From the NCBI GenBank assembly GCA_031549535.1, contig JAVBPP010000051.1, positions 1 to 43,671 of the forward strand: a stretch of DNA of 43,671 bases. The letters are read 5' to 3'. Source of the stretch: JAVBPP01 sp031549535 (GTDB taxonomy: Bacteria > Bacillota > Clostridia > Oscillospirales > Acutalibacteraceae). The notes beneath the pieces are model-generated. The model worked only from the letters and a program-made list of their open reading frames with translations, did not search any database and was not told where the DNA came from. Shown piece after piece: positions 25,461-33,238 of the stretch. A program made the position numbers and the translations under genes. How positions within the stretch are numbered: position 1 is the stretch's first letter; each line of letters begins with the position of its first letter.

Positions 25461-25504
25461 CCCCCATAATAGAATTATGCAATAGGCAATTTTTATTATG
25501 GGGG
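25461..25504 (+). promoter_or_regulatory. Hairpin overlapping the ribosome site of the small HTH gene
   Basis: CCCCCATAATA (25461-25471) and TATTATGGGGG (25494-25504) form a perfect 11-bp inverted pair around a 22-base spacer. The G-run of the right arm is the only ribosome binding site for the ATG at 25512. It could be an RNA switch or a DNA operator for the HTH protein itself. Confidence 0.6.
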
Positions 25505-25511
25505 TCACGTC

Positions 25512-25718
25512 ATGATTCTATTTGATAAGCTGTGGGAAACTATGCGGGAAAAAGGTGTTTCAACTTATACACTTCGCGAAAAATATAACATAGACACGCG
25601 CACGATACGGCGACTGAGAGCAAACAAAAATATTACGACTGACACGTTAAATAACCTTTGTGATATTCTGGATTGCAAACTGCAAGATATAGCCGAATTT
25701 GTAAAGGATGAGCGTTAA
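25512..25718 (+). CDS. Small XRE/Cro-type helix-turn-helix protein
   Basis: 68 residues, nearly all one DNA-binding domain of the Cro/C1 HTH_26 type: STYTLREKYNIDTRTIRRLR holds the turn and recognition helix, followed by TLNNLCDILDCKLQDIAEFV. No extra effector domain. The gene is A+T-rich compared with the neighbours. The ATG lies seven bases from the G-run of a perfect inverted repeat. Such stand-alone HTH proteins often repress their own gene; this is inferred. Confidence 0.85.
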   Translation: MILFDKLWETMREKGVSTYTLREKYNIDTRTIRRLRANKNITTDTLNNLCDILDCKLQDIAEFVKDER

Positions 25719-25826
25719 TTTTGTGAAAATGGTTCGCTTGCATGGACAGAATTCAGTGGAACGCAAGGCAGCGAGGAAATTCATACCGTTTACAATTTCA
25801 AAAACAATTCTTTTTCAAAAAAGCAC

Positions 25827-25855
25827 TTGACAAACGGCTTTGTATGCGGTATAGT
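25827..25855 (+). promoter_or_regulatory. Strong promoter of the aryl-acid operon
   Basis: Perfect TTGACA (25827-25832), 17-base spacer, TATAGT (25850-25855). Transcription would start near 25862, right at a hairpin-forming leader. Confidence 0.85.
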
Positions 25856-25862
25856 ATTGCCA

Positions 25863-25923
25863 CTTCGCTTTAGCGATTAAAAGCATAAAAACATAAAAGC
25901 ATCAAATCGTTAAAGGGCGAAAG
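25863..25923 (+). promoter_or_regulatory. Leader hairpin with three tandem octamers in its loop
   Basis: Left arm 25863-25878 (CTTCGCTTTAGCGATT) pairs imperfectly with right arm 25905-25923 (AATCGTTAAAGGGCGAAAG). The loop contains three contiguous octamers AAAAGCAT, AAAAACAT, AAAAGCAT (25879-25902). It sits at the predicted 5' end of the operon mRNA, before the ribosome site of the symporter gene. Confidence 0.6.
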
Positions 25924-25948
25924 CAAACAGCTTGAAAGGAAGATACCT

Positions 25949-27469
25949 ATGGAAAATTTTGCTGTGTGGGCAACTATTGGGGTGTACGTTCTGGTTTTGG
26001 TTGCCATCGGCCTTGTGGCCGGGCGTAAGGCAAAGAGCATTTCGGATTTAACAATCGGCGGCCGCAGCGCGGGGGCCTGGCTCTCGGCGCTCTCTTACGG
26101 CACAGCTTATTTTTCGGCAGTCATGTTTATCGGCTACGCGGGCGGAACAGGCCTGAACTTTGGCCTGTGGGGCGTGTTCGCGGGCATCGGCAACGCGGTT
26201 TTTGGCTCCTGGCTGGCCTGGAAGGTGCTTGCCCGCCGCACGCGTGACGTGACCCACCGCATGAAGCTCACCACCATGCCGCAGTTCTTCGCCAGCCGCT
26301 ATAACAGCCGCGCGATGAAGATTTTCTCCTGCATCGTCAGTTTTTTGTTCCTCATCCCCTACTCCGCCTCCGTTTACAAGGGGCTCAGCTCCGTCACGGA
26401 AGTGATTTTGGGCATTGACGGCACCATTTGCATGATTATTATCGCCCTACTCGCCATCCTGTTGTTGGTGCTGGGCGGTTACCTGGTGCAGGCGCGGGCA
26501 GATTTTGTGCAGGGCATTGTCATGTTCTTCGGCGTGATTTTGTTAATTGTTTTTGTTGTGCGCAGCGAGCGCGCGGGCGGCGTTGCCGGTGTAATGGAAT
26601 TTGCAAAATCCGGCCTGGGGCTGCCCAAGCTGCCCATGAGCGCGGCAGTTTCGCTCACAGCAACGGTGTTGATGACAAGTTTTGGCACCTGGGGTCTGCC
26701 GCAGATGGTAACAAAATACTTCGGCCTGCGTGACGATAAGCAGGCAAAACGCGGCATTTGGATTTCCACGGTTTTCGCCCTGCTGGTTGCGGGCGGCGGC
26801 TACTTCATCGGCTCGCTGAGCAAGCTGTATTTCAGCGCCGCAGAGCTGGAGGGCATGCCCAAGCCAATGCAGGACTATGTTGTCCCCTTCATGCTTAAAG
26901 CCGCAAATATGCCGCATGTGCTGTTGGGTATCGTGTTTGTGCTGCTGCTGGCGGCCTCCGTTTCCACCTTATGCTCCATCACGCTGACAGCGAGCTCCAC
27001 CTTTTCCATGGATTTTGTCAAGGGTGTGCTCAAGCCGCAGATGACGGACAAAAAAATGACGAGCTTGACAAAGATTTTATGCGCGGTGTTTGTGCTGTTC
27101 TCTTACATCATCGCCAACACCAAAACACCGATCCTTGACATGATGAGCTACTCCTGGGGCATTATCTCCGGCTCCTTCCTCGCCCCCTATGTCCTTGCCC
27201 TGTTCTGGAAGCGCATGAACAAGACGGGCGCCTGGGCGGGCATGCTCGGCGGCTTTTTCATCGCTTTGGTTCCCGCGCTGTGCAAGCTGCTCACGGGCGC
27301 AGGCGTCACGCAGGCCACCGTGGTCTCCCTCGCGGCGAAGGGCCCGTTGTTCGCGGTTATCGCCATGCTCAGCTCCCTGCTGCTTTGTGCGCTTGTGAGC
27401 CTGCTGGCAAAGGACAGCGCGCCGGAAATTACTGACAATTTTTACAACGGGGTTGTCGAAGAGGCGTAA
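25949..27469 (+). CDS. Sodium:solute symporter (SSS family)
   Basis: 506 residues, about thirteen membrane helices. The N-terminal half has the family features: GRKAKSISDLTIGGRS after helix 1, ALSYGTAYFSAVMFIGYAG in helix 2, and RYNSRAMKIFSCIVSFLFLIPYSASVYKG. Later LLLAASVSTLCSITLTASSTFSMD is the segment carrying the Na+-site Ser residues. The transporter would import an organic substrate with Na+ across the cytoplasmic membrane. Being first in an operon with paaK, iorA and iorB, an aromatic acid or aromatic amino acid-derived substrate is plausible, but this is inference. Good ribosome site GAAAGGAAG. Confidence 0.9.
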   Translation: MENFAVWATIGVYVLVLVAIGLVAGRKAKSISDLTIGGRSAGAWLSALSYGTAYFSAVMFIGYAGGTGLNFGLWGVFAGIGNAVFGSWLAWKVLARRTRDVTHRMKLTTMPQFFASRYNSRAMKIFSCIVSFLFLIPYSASVYKGLSSVTEVILGIDGTICMIIIALLAILLLVLGGYLVQARADFVQGIVMFFGVILLIVFVVRSERAGGVAGVMEFAKSGLGLPKLPMSAAVSLTATVLMTSFGTWGLPQMVTKYFGLRDDKQAKRGIWISTVFALLVAGGGYFIGSLSKLYFSAAELEGMPKPMQDYVVPFMLKAANMPHVLLGIVFVLLLAASVSTLCSITLTASSTFSMDFVKGVLKPQMTDKKMTSLTKILCAVFVLFSYIIANTKTPILDMMSYSWGIISGSFLAPYVLALFWKRMNKTGAWAGMLGGFFIALVPALCKLLTGAGVTQATVVSLAAKGPLFAVIAMLSSLLLCALVSLLAKDSAPEITDNFYNGVVEEA

Positions 27470-27511
27470 CTATGCTATACTAAACCAATTACATAAAAGG
27501 ACAAAAATCTC

Positions 27512-28813
27512 ATGTTTTTTCAAAAAGAAATTGAAACCATGCCGCGCGGCGCGCTGCGGGCGCTGCAGCTGGAACGGCTAAAATGGACGGTGGACTACTG
27601 TTACCGCAACGTCCCCTTTTATACCAAAAGACTGGATGAGGCCGGCGTTACCGCCGATAAAATCAAAACGCTGGACGACATTCGATTTATTCCGCCCACC
27701 ACAAAGGCGGATTTGCGGGACAATTACCCCTTTGGGCTGTTTGCCAAGCCCATGAAGGAGATTGTGCGCATCCACGCCTCCTCCGGCACAACGGGGAAGC
27801 CGACTGTGGTGGGCTACACCAAGCATGACCTCGAGCTCTGGTCCGACTGCATGGCGCGGCTATGCGTTGCAGCGGGGGCGACAGACGAGGATGTGGTGCA
27901 GATTTCCTTCGGCTACGGCATGTTCACCGGGGCACTGGGGCTGCATTACGGCCTGGAGAAAATTGGGGCAACCATAATCCCCAACTCCAGCGGCAACACG
28001 GAAAAAACGCTGCTGTATATGCGCGATTTTGGGACGACGGCGCTGGTTTCCACCCCATCCTATGCCCTGTATATGAACGAAATCGCACGGGAGCTGGAGT
28101 TCCCCATGAGCGATTATCACCTAAAGCTCGGCCTGTTCGGCTCCGAGGGCTGCACACCGGAAATGCGGGCGCAAATTGAAAAGGGTTGGAACCTGTTTGC
28201 CACAGATAACTACGGCATGAGCGAGCTGGTCGGCCCCGGCGTCTCCGGCGAATGCCGCGAGCGGGACGGCCTGCATTTTAACGAAGACTACTTCCTGCCT
28301 GAAATTGTAAACGCGGAAACCCTGGAGCCCCTGGGCGAGGGTGAAACCGGCGAGCTGTTGGTGACAACGCTGACGAAGGAAGGCATCCCCCTGCTGCGTT
28401 ACCGCACGCGTGACATCACGCGTTTGAACTATTCCCCCTGTAACTGCGGGCGCACAAGCGTACGCATGGATAAGGTCAAGGGCCGGAGCGACGATATGCT
28501 GAAAATCCGCGGCGTGAACGTTTTCCCCTCGCAGATTGAGAGCGTCATCGTGGGCAACGAGCAAATCGGCGGGCATTATCAGCTGGTTATCCGCCGGGAG
28601 GGGCACACAGATTCCCTGGAGGTGCGCGTGGAGCTGGTGGACGCCTCGCTCCTTGAACGTTACAGCGCACTGGAGCAGCTGCAGAAAAAGCTGCTGCATG
28701 ACCTGCAGATTACACTGGGCATCGCCTGCAAGGTCAGCCTGCTGGAGCCAAAGACCTTAGAGCGCTTTATTGGCAAGGCACAACGAATTGTGGATTTGCG
28801 AAACGAAAAATAA
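27512..28813 (+). CDS. paaK: Phenylacetate-CoA ligase (AMP-forming), first copy
   Basis: 433 residues, the usual length. It activates aryl-acetates (phenylacetate, indoleacetate or similar) with ATP and CoA, or can run in reverse to make ATP from aryl-acetyl-CoA. Visible motifs: the P-loop-like IHASSGTTGKPTVVGYT (about 87-103), the adenylate-binding NYGMSELVGPGVS (about 232-244), the hinge LLRYRTRDITRL (about 292-303) and GRSDDMLKIRGVNVFPSQIE near 328. The C-terminal part carries the small rotating domain, ending FIGKAQRIVDLR. It lies 42 bases after the symporter gene. The second copy at 31919 is clearly homologous but not recent. Confidence 0.93.
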   Translation: MFFQKEIETMPRGALRALQLERLKWTVDYCYRNVPFYTKRLDEAGVTADKIKTLDDIRFIPPTTKADLRDNYPFGLFAKPMKEIVRIHASSGTTGKPTVVGYTKHDLELWSDCMARLCVAAGATDEDVVQISFGYGMFTGALGLHYGLEKIGATIIPNSSGNTEKTLLYMRDFGTTALVSTPSYALYMNEIARELEFPMSDYHLKLGLFGSEGCTPEMRAQIEKGWNLFATDNYGMSELVGPGVSGECRERDGLHFNEDYFLPEIVNAETLEPLGEGETGELLVTTLTKEGIPLLRYRTRDITRLNYSPCNCGRTSVRMDKVKGRSDDMLKIRGVNVFPSQIESVIVGNEQIGGHYQLVIRREGHTDSLEVRVELVDASLLERYSALEQLQKKLLHDLQITLGIACKVSLLEPKTLERFIGKAQRIVDLRNEK

Positions 28814-28830
28814 TCGGGAGACTATGGTAT

Positions 28831-30564
28831 ATGAAAGAACTCTACCTCGGCAACGAAGCCGTCGCGCGCGGCTTATATGAGGCCGGCTGTAAGGTCGGCT
28901 CCTCCTACCCCGGCACCCCCAGCACGGAGGTGACGGAATACGCCGCAAGCTATGACGAAATCTATTGTGAATGGGCACCGAATGAAAAGGTTGCGCTGGA
29001 AGTGGCCTGCGGCGCGGCGATTGCCGGCGCGCGCAGCTTTTCGGGCATGAAACATGTGGGGCTGAATGTTGCGGCCGACCCGCTGTTCACCGCCTCCTAC
29101 ACCGGCGTGAATGCCGGGCTGGTGGTGGTTGTCGCGGACGATCCGGGCATGCATTCCTCCCAAAATGAGCAGGACTCCCGCCACTACGCCATGGCTTCCA
29201 AAATCATGATGCTGGAGCCGGCGGACTCTGCGGAATGCCTTGCCTTTACGAAGCTTGCATTTGAGCTTTCCGAACGTTTTGACACCCCGGTTTTCCTGCG
29301 CCTGACAACGCGCATCGCACACTCCCGCTCCCTTGTGACGCTCAGCGAACGCGAGGAGCGCGAAACGGTGGTGTATGAAAAAAATGCGCAAAAATATGTC
29401 ATGATGCCCGCCATGGCGCGCGGCAGACACGTTCTGGTGGAACAGCGCATCGAGCAGCAGACCGCATTCGGCGAGGAAGAAGCCTTTGACTGCGGCTTGA
29501 ACCGCGTGGAATATAACGATAAGAAAATTGGTATTATCAGCTCCGGGGCGTGTTACCAATACGCCAAGGAGGCAATGGGCGACAAGGCCTCCTACCTCAA
29601 GCTGGGCTGCGTTTATCCCCTGCCGGTCAAAGCCATCCGTGACTTTGCCGCGCAGTGTGAAACAGTGTATGTGATTGAGGAGCTGGATGACTTTATCGAA
29701 TCCCACTGCAAAAAGCACGGCATCGCCGTCATCGGCAAGGAAACCTTCCCGCTGGTCGGCGAATTTTCCCAAAAGCTGGTGCGCAAACTGCTGCTGGGCG
29801 AAGAACACCCCAGCCTCTCCCTGCAAGAGGAATTGCCGGCTCGCCCGCCTGTGCTCTGCGCGGGCTGCCCGCACCGTGGCCTGTTTTATGCGCTGAAAAA
29901 ACAAAAAACCTTTGTCAGCGGTGACATCGGCTGTTACACCCTCGGCGCACTTGCGCCCCTGAATATGATGGATACTTGCATCTGCATGGGCGCCTCCGTT
30001 TCCGCCCTGCACGGGCGCAATAAGGCTGACCCGGAAAACGCGAAAAAGAGCGTGGCGGTCATCGGCGATTCCACCTTTATCCATTCCGGCGTAACAGGCT
30101 TAATCGACATCGCCTATAATAAGAGCAACTCCGTCGTTGTAATTTTAGATAACTCCATCACCGGCATGACCGGCCACCAGCAGAACCCGACCACCGGCAA
30201 AACCATTACCGGAGACCCGACCACCGCCGTTGATTTGGAGACCCTGTGCAAGGCAGTGGGCATCCGGCGCGTCACCGTGGTTGACCCCTATGATTTGAAA
30301 GCAACAGAGGACGCGGTTAAAACAGAGCTGGCGGTTGAAGAGCCAAGCGTCATCATCTCCCGCCGCCCCTGCGCCTTGCTCAAGAGCGTGAAGCATAATC
30401 CGCCCCTCAAGGTGGACGCGGAAAAATGCACCGGCTGCAAAGCCTGCATGCGCATCGGCTGCCCGGCAATTTCCATGAAGGAAGGCAAATCCGTGATTGA
30501 TTTCACGCAATGCGTGGGCTGCGGCGTTTGTACGCAATTGTGCCGGTTTGGGGCGATTGAGTAA
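28831..30564 (+). CDS. iorA: Indolepyruvate:ferredoxin oxidoreductase alpha subunit
   Basis: 577 residues. With IorB it decarboxylates aryl-pyruvates oxidatively to aryl-acetyl-CoA, reducing ferredoxin. The N-terminal pyrimidine-binding domain has GNEAVARGLYEAG and SSYPGTPSTEVTEY. The C-terminal half has the TPP-binding domain with GDIGCYTLG (about 364-372) and the Mg-TPP motif GDSTFIHSG (about 412-420) to DNSITGMTGHQQNPTTG. The last 45 residues form a ferredoxin-like domain with two 4Fe-4S motifs (CTGCKACMRIGCP and CVGCGVCTQLC, about 533-572); the first is CX2CX2CX4C-like with one extra residue as often seen in IorA. The gene follows paaK by 17 bases. Anaerobe-type enzyme. Confidence 0.96.
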   Translation: MKELYLGNEAVARGLYEAGCKVGSSYPGTPSTEVTEYAASYDEIYCEWAPNEKVALEVACGAAIAGARSFSGMKHVGLNVAADPLFTASYTGVNAGLVVVVADDPGMHSSQNEQDSRHYAMASKIMMLEPADSAECLAFTKLAFELSERFDTPVFLRLTTRIAHSRSLVTLSEREERETVVYEKNAQKYVMMPAMARGRHVLVEQRIEQQTAFGEEEAFDCGLNRVEYNDKKIGIISSGACYQYAKEAMGDKASYLKLGCVYPLPVKAIRDFAAQCETVYVIEELDDFIESHCKKHGIAVIGKETFPLVGEFSQKLVRKLLLGEEHPSLSLQEELPARPPVLCAGCPHRGLFYALKKQKTFVSGDIGCYTLGALAPLNMMDTCICMGASVSALHGRNKADPENAKKSVAVIGDSTFIHSGVTGLIDIAYNKSNSVVVILDNSITGMTGHQQNPTTGKTITGDPTTAVDLETLCKAVGIRRVTVVDPYDLKATEDAVKTELAVEEPSVIISRRPCALLKSVKHNPPLKVDAEKCTGCKACMRIGCPAISMKEGKSVIDFTQCVGCGVCTQLCRFGAIE

Positions 30565-30580
30565 CAGAGGTGAACAATGA

Positions 30581-30951
30581 ATGAACGCTTTGCCTGTTAG
30601 AAAAACGAACAGACTAAAGGATTATGATTATTCCTCGAATGGAGCGTATTTCATTACAGCTTGCGTTAAAGACAGTAGGGGGCGATTCAAAATCGCCCGC
30701 AACCCGCATTATCCGATTATGGAAAAATTGTTGAGTCATCCATCAGACAAATATCCAATTTCTCAAACACCCGCGGCGATAAATATGTCATCATGCCAAA
30801 CCATGTGCATATGATTTTGTTGATTGATGTCGATGAGGACCACATCATCCGCGACGAAGAAGGTTACCAAAATCATTGGAAATACATTGATGTAAACCCG
30901 GCGAAGTGGGCGGAGGATGCATATTATGAAAAATGTTCAAGAAATGGTTGA
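30581..30951 (+). pseudogene. Remnant of a REP-associated tyrosine (Y1) transposase
   Basis: The start reads RKTNRLKDYDYSSNGAYFIT, the usual N-terminus of RAYT-type transposases. About 165 bases on, the homologous reading moves to another frame: KYVIMPNHVHMILLI, carrying the HUH metal motif as HVH. It then jumps to DEDHIIRDEEGYQNHWKYID and VNPAKWAEDAYYEK, the C-terminal signature, so the catalytic Tyr region is deleted. It ends at TGA 30949-30951. The element is therefore frameshifted and internally deleted. It separates iorA from iorB, and a repeat copy lies 180 bases downstream. Confidence 0.82.
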
Positions 30952-31129
30952 CAACTATCGTTGTACCGGTTGTACAAGATGCGTTCTTTTTTGTCCCAAA
31001 GGATATATTACTGTTAAACAGGGGGATTTAGGATTTCCGGTACCGAGCATTGAAAAATGCGATAATTGTGGGGTCTGTATTAGAAGTTGTCCCTTTTCCG
31101 ATGAATATGATGAAAGTGAAAGCGAATAG
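30926..31129 (+). CDS. Small two-cluster ferredoxin-like protein or fragment
   Basis: 67 residues from ATG 30926 (GGAGG nine bases upstream, located within the transposase remnant; an ATG at 30917 overlaps it). Two 4Fe-4S motifs are intact: CTGCTRCVLFCP and CDNCGVCIRSCP. The sequence resembles the N-terminal ferredoxin domain of the coenzyme F420 hydrogenase/dehydrogenase beta-subunit family, so it may be a truncated fragment rather than a full gene. The tail is acidic (DEYDESESE). It could serve as electron acceptor for IorAB, but position alone suggests that. More A+T-rich than its neighbours. Confidence 0.6.
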   Translation: MKNVQEMVDNYRCTGCTRCVLFCPKGYITVKQGDLGFPVPSIEKCDNCGVCIRSCPFSDEYDESESE

Positions 31130-31233
31130 TATTACATCTGCACCAAACAGTAGTAAAAATTTTGCGGGCTAAAATCCCATAAATCCAAGCATTTCAGCCC
31201 GCAAAATTAACGGCTGTTAGTGCCGGAGTAATA
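31130..31233 (+). repeat. Interspersed palindromic repeat, copy C
   Basis: Begins one base after the ferredoxin ORF stop. Inner stem TTTTGCGGGCT (31160-31170) with AGCCCGCAAAA (31196-31206); the variable pair is CT/AG, compensating on both sides relative to copies A and B. Ends TATTACATC and GGAGTAATA. It lies in the gap before iorB. Confidence 0.88.
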
Positions 31234-31278
31234 GAAAAAGAAAACACCAGTAACAGAACGAAAAGGAATGGTCATATT

Positions 31279-31854
31279 ATGGCAAACACAAGCATCATGA
31301 TAGTCGGCGTTGGCGGGCAGGGCACTTTGCTGGCCTCGCGCATACTCGGCGCGGCGCTGACAAGCCAAGACTATGATGTCAAAGTATCCGAGGTACACGG
31401 CATGAGCCAGAGAGGCGGCTCGGTTGTGACCTATATCAAATACGGTGAAAGCGTAGCGTCTCCCATTGTGGAACAGGGAGAAGCGGATTTTATTCTGGCG
31501 TTTGAGCAGCTGGAAGCCGCTCGCTGGATTTCGTTTATGAAGCCTGAGGGCAGTCTCGTGGTCAATACACAGAAAATTGACCCGATGCCGGTCATCACAG
31601 GCGTCACAGACTATCCCGAGGGCGTACTCGAAACGCTGCGCGCGGCCGGCGCATCTGTAACCGGTCTGGACGCGCTGAGCCTCGCCGTGAAGGCGGGTTC
31701 CCCCAAGGCGGTCAATGTTGTCCTGCTGGGCGCACTGGCTCGCCTAACGGATATCCCGCTGGAGGTGTGGCAGGAGGCCATCCGCAAAACCGTTCCGCCC
31801 AAGTTCACGGAGTTGAATCTCCAGGCGTTTTCACTCGGATACGAGCACACTTGA
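31279..31854 (+). CDS. iorB: Indolepyruvate:ferredoxin oxidoreductase beta subunit
   Basis: 191 residues of the gamma-type domain of 2-oxoacid:ferredoxin oxidoreductases. The N-terminal glycine motif IMIVGVGGQGTLLASRIL (residues 6-23) and VSEVHGMSQRGGSVVTYIKYG (about 36-56) are typical of IorB. It forms the heterodimer with IorA, providing the CoA-binding/partner domain. Start ATG has AAGGAATG upstream. It is normally directly behind iorA, but here about 700 bases of transposase remnant, ferredoxin ORF and repeat intervene. It leads to the second paaK after 64 bases. Confidence 0.95.
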   Translation: MANTSIMIVGVGGQGTLLASRILGAALTSQDYDVKVSEVHGMSQRGGSVVTYIKYGESVASPIVEQGEADFILAFEQLEAARWISFMKPEGSLVVNTQKIDPMPVITGVTDYPEGVLETLRAAGASVTGLDALSLAVKAGSPKAVNVVLLGALARLTDIPLEVWQEAIRKTVPPKFTELNLQAFSLGYEHT

Positions 31855-31918
31855 GTTATGCGGCCGGTTTTGGGAGGGCAAAATTGACCATACTATAATA
31901 CAGAAAGAGGAACACATC

Positions 31919-33220
31919 ATGAGTCATTGCTATAATCCCGAAATGGAATGCGCATCGCGCGAATATATGAAAGCCATGCAGTCCGCGCGGCTGATTAAAA
32001 TGATTTATAACTGCTATAACAATGTTCCGTTCTATAAGCAGAAGTTCGATGAAATCGGCCTTTTGCCGCAGGACATCAAAACAATTGACGATATTGTGAA
32101 GCTACCCTTCACCTATAAGCAGGATCTACGCGATAACTACCCCTACGGCCTGTTCGCCGTGCCCAAGGAGCAACTGGTGCGCATCCATGCCTCCTCCGGC
32201 ACAACGGGCAAGCAAACCGTTGTGGGTTATACACAAAACGACATTGAGGTCTGGTCGGAAGGCTCCGCGCGCGCCATCGCGGCTGCGGGCGGAACGACCT
32301 CGGATTTCATTCACGTTTCCTACGGTTACGGCTTGTTCACAGGCGGCTTGGGGTTGCACTACGGCGCGGAAAAGCTGGGCGCAACGGTGATTCCCGTTTC
32401 CTCCGGCAATACGGCGCGTCAGATTCAGATTATGCAGGATTTCGGTTCCAACATCCTGTGCTGCACCCCCTCCTATGCCATGTTCATCGGGGAAACCATC
32501 CGTGAGATGGGCATCGACCCCACGGCGCTGCCCCTGCGGGCGGGTATTTTCGGCGCGGAGGCTTGGAGCGAGAATATGCGCGCGGAAATTGAGAAGGCAC
32601 TTGCCATCAAGGCCTATGACATCTACGGCCTTTCTGAAATTGCGGGTCCCGGCGTTTCTTACGAATGCTGCGAGCAAGCGGGCATGCATGTCTGCGAGGA
32701 TTATTTCTATCCGGAAATCATTGACCCGGACACCTTGCAGCCCCTGCCGGACGGTACTTACGGCGAGCTGGTGTTCACCTGCATCGGCAAGGAGGCGCTG
32801 CCACTCGTGCGCTACCGCACAAGGGACATTTCCTGCTTGACGCGCGAGAGCTGCTCCTGCGGCAGGACACTGGTGAAGATGCAAAAGCCCAAGGGGCGCA
32901 CGGACGACATGCTCATCATCCGCGGCGTGAACGTATTCCCCTCCCAGGTGGAGCATGTGATTCTCTCCCTAGGCATGGAGCCGAACTACCAAATCATGGT
33001 GGATCGCACGAACAACCTGGACAGCATGACCGTAAAAATTGAAATGAGCGACAGTATGTTTTCCGACTCCGTGCGCATCATAGAGCAGGAGGAGCAACGC
33101 ATCTGCGCCGCACTGCAATCCACGTTAAACGTCTCCTCCAAGGTAAAGCTTGTGGAGCCGCGCTCCCTGCCGCGCTCAGAGGGCAAGGCGGTGCGCGTGA
33201 TAGATAACCGGAAGGTCTGA
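31919..33220 (+). CDS. paaK: Phenylacetate-CoA ligase (AMP-forming), second copy
   Basis: 433 residues, same length and layout as the first copy: IHASSGTTGKQTVVGYT near residue 87, YDIYGLSEIAGPGVSYE near 232, LVRYRTRDISCLTRESCSCG near 296 and GRTDDMLIIRGVNVFPSQVE near 328, ending SEGKAVRVIDNR. The substitutions between the copies are spread across the whole protein, so they may differ in acid specificity. It activates an aryl-acetate with ATP and CoA or regains ATP in the reverse direction. Ribosome site AAAGAGG. It is followed by an ACT-domain protein after 18 bases, the common partner of PaaK. Confidence 0.93.
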   Translation: MSHCYNPEMECASREYMKAMQSARLIKMIYNCYNNVPFYKQKFDEIGLLPQDIKTIDDIVKLPFTYKQDLRDNYPYGLFAVPKEQLVRIHASSGTTGKQTVVGYTQNDIEVWSEGSARAIAAAGGTTSDFIHVSYGYGLFTGGLGLHYGAEKLGATVIPVSSGNTARQIQIMQDFGSNILCCTPSYAMFIGETIREMGIDPTALPLRAGIFGAEAWSENMRAEIEKALAIKAYDIYGLSEIAGPGVSYECCEQAGMHVCEDYFYPEIIDPDTLQPLPDGTYGELVFTCIGKEALPLVRYRTRDISCLTRESCSCGRTLVKMQKPKGRTDDMLIIRGVNVFPSQVEHVILSLGMEPNYQIMVDRTNNLDSMTVKIEMSDSMFSDSVRIIEQEEQRICAALQSTLNVSSKVKLVEPRSLPRSEGKAVRVIDNRKV

Positions 33221-33238
33221 TTTGAAAGGAGCGTATCC

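Noticed and set aside
28873..30084. A 403-codon open frame on the minus strand
   Set aside because: It is the complement of iorA, which has full family motifs; the frame is long only because of GC-rich codon bias and has no ribosome site.
32126..32956. A 276-codon open frame on the minus strand
   Set aside because: Antisense shadow of the second paaK, with no recognisable protein features.
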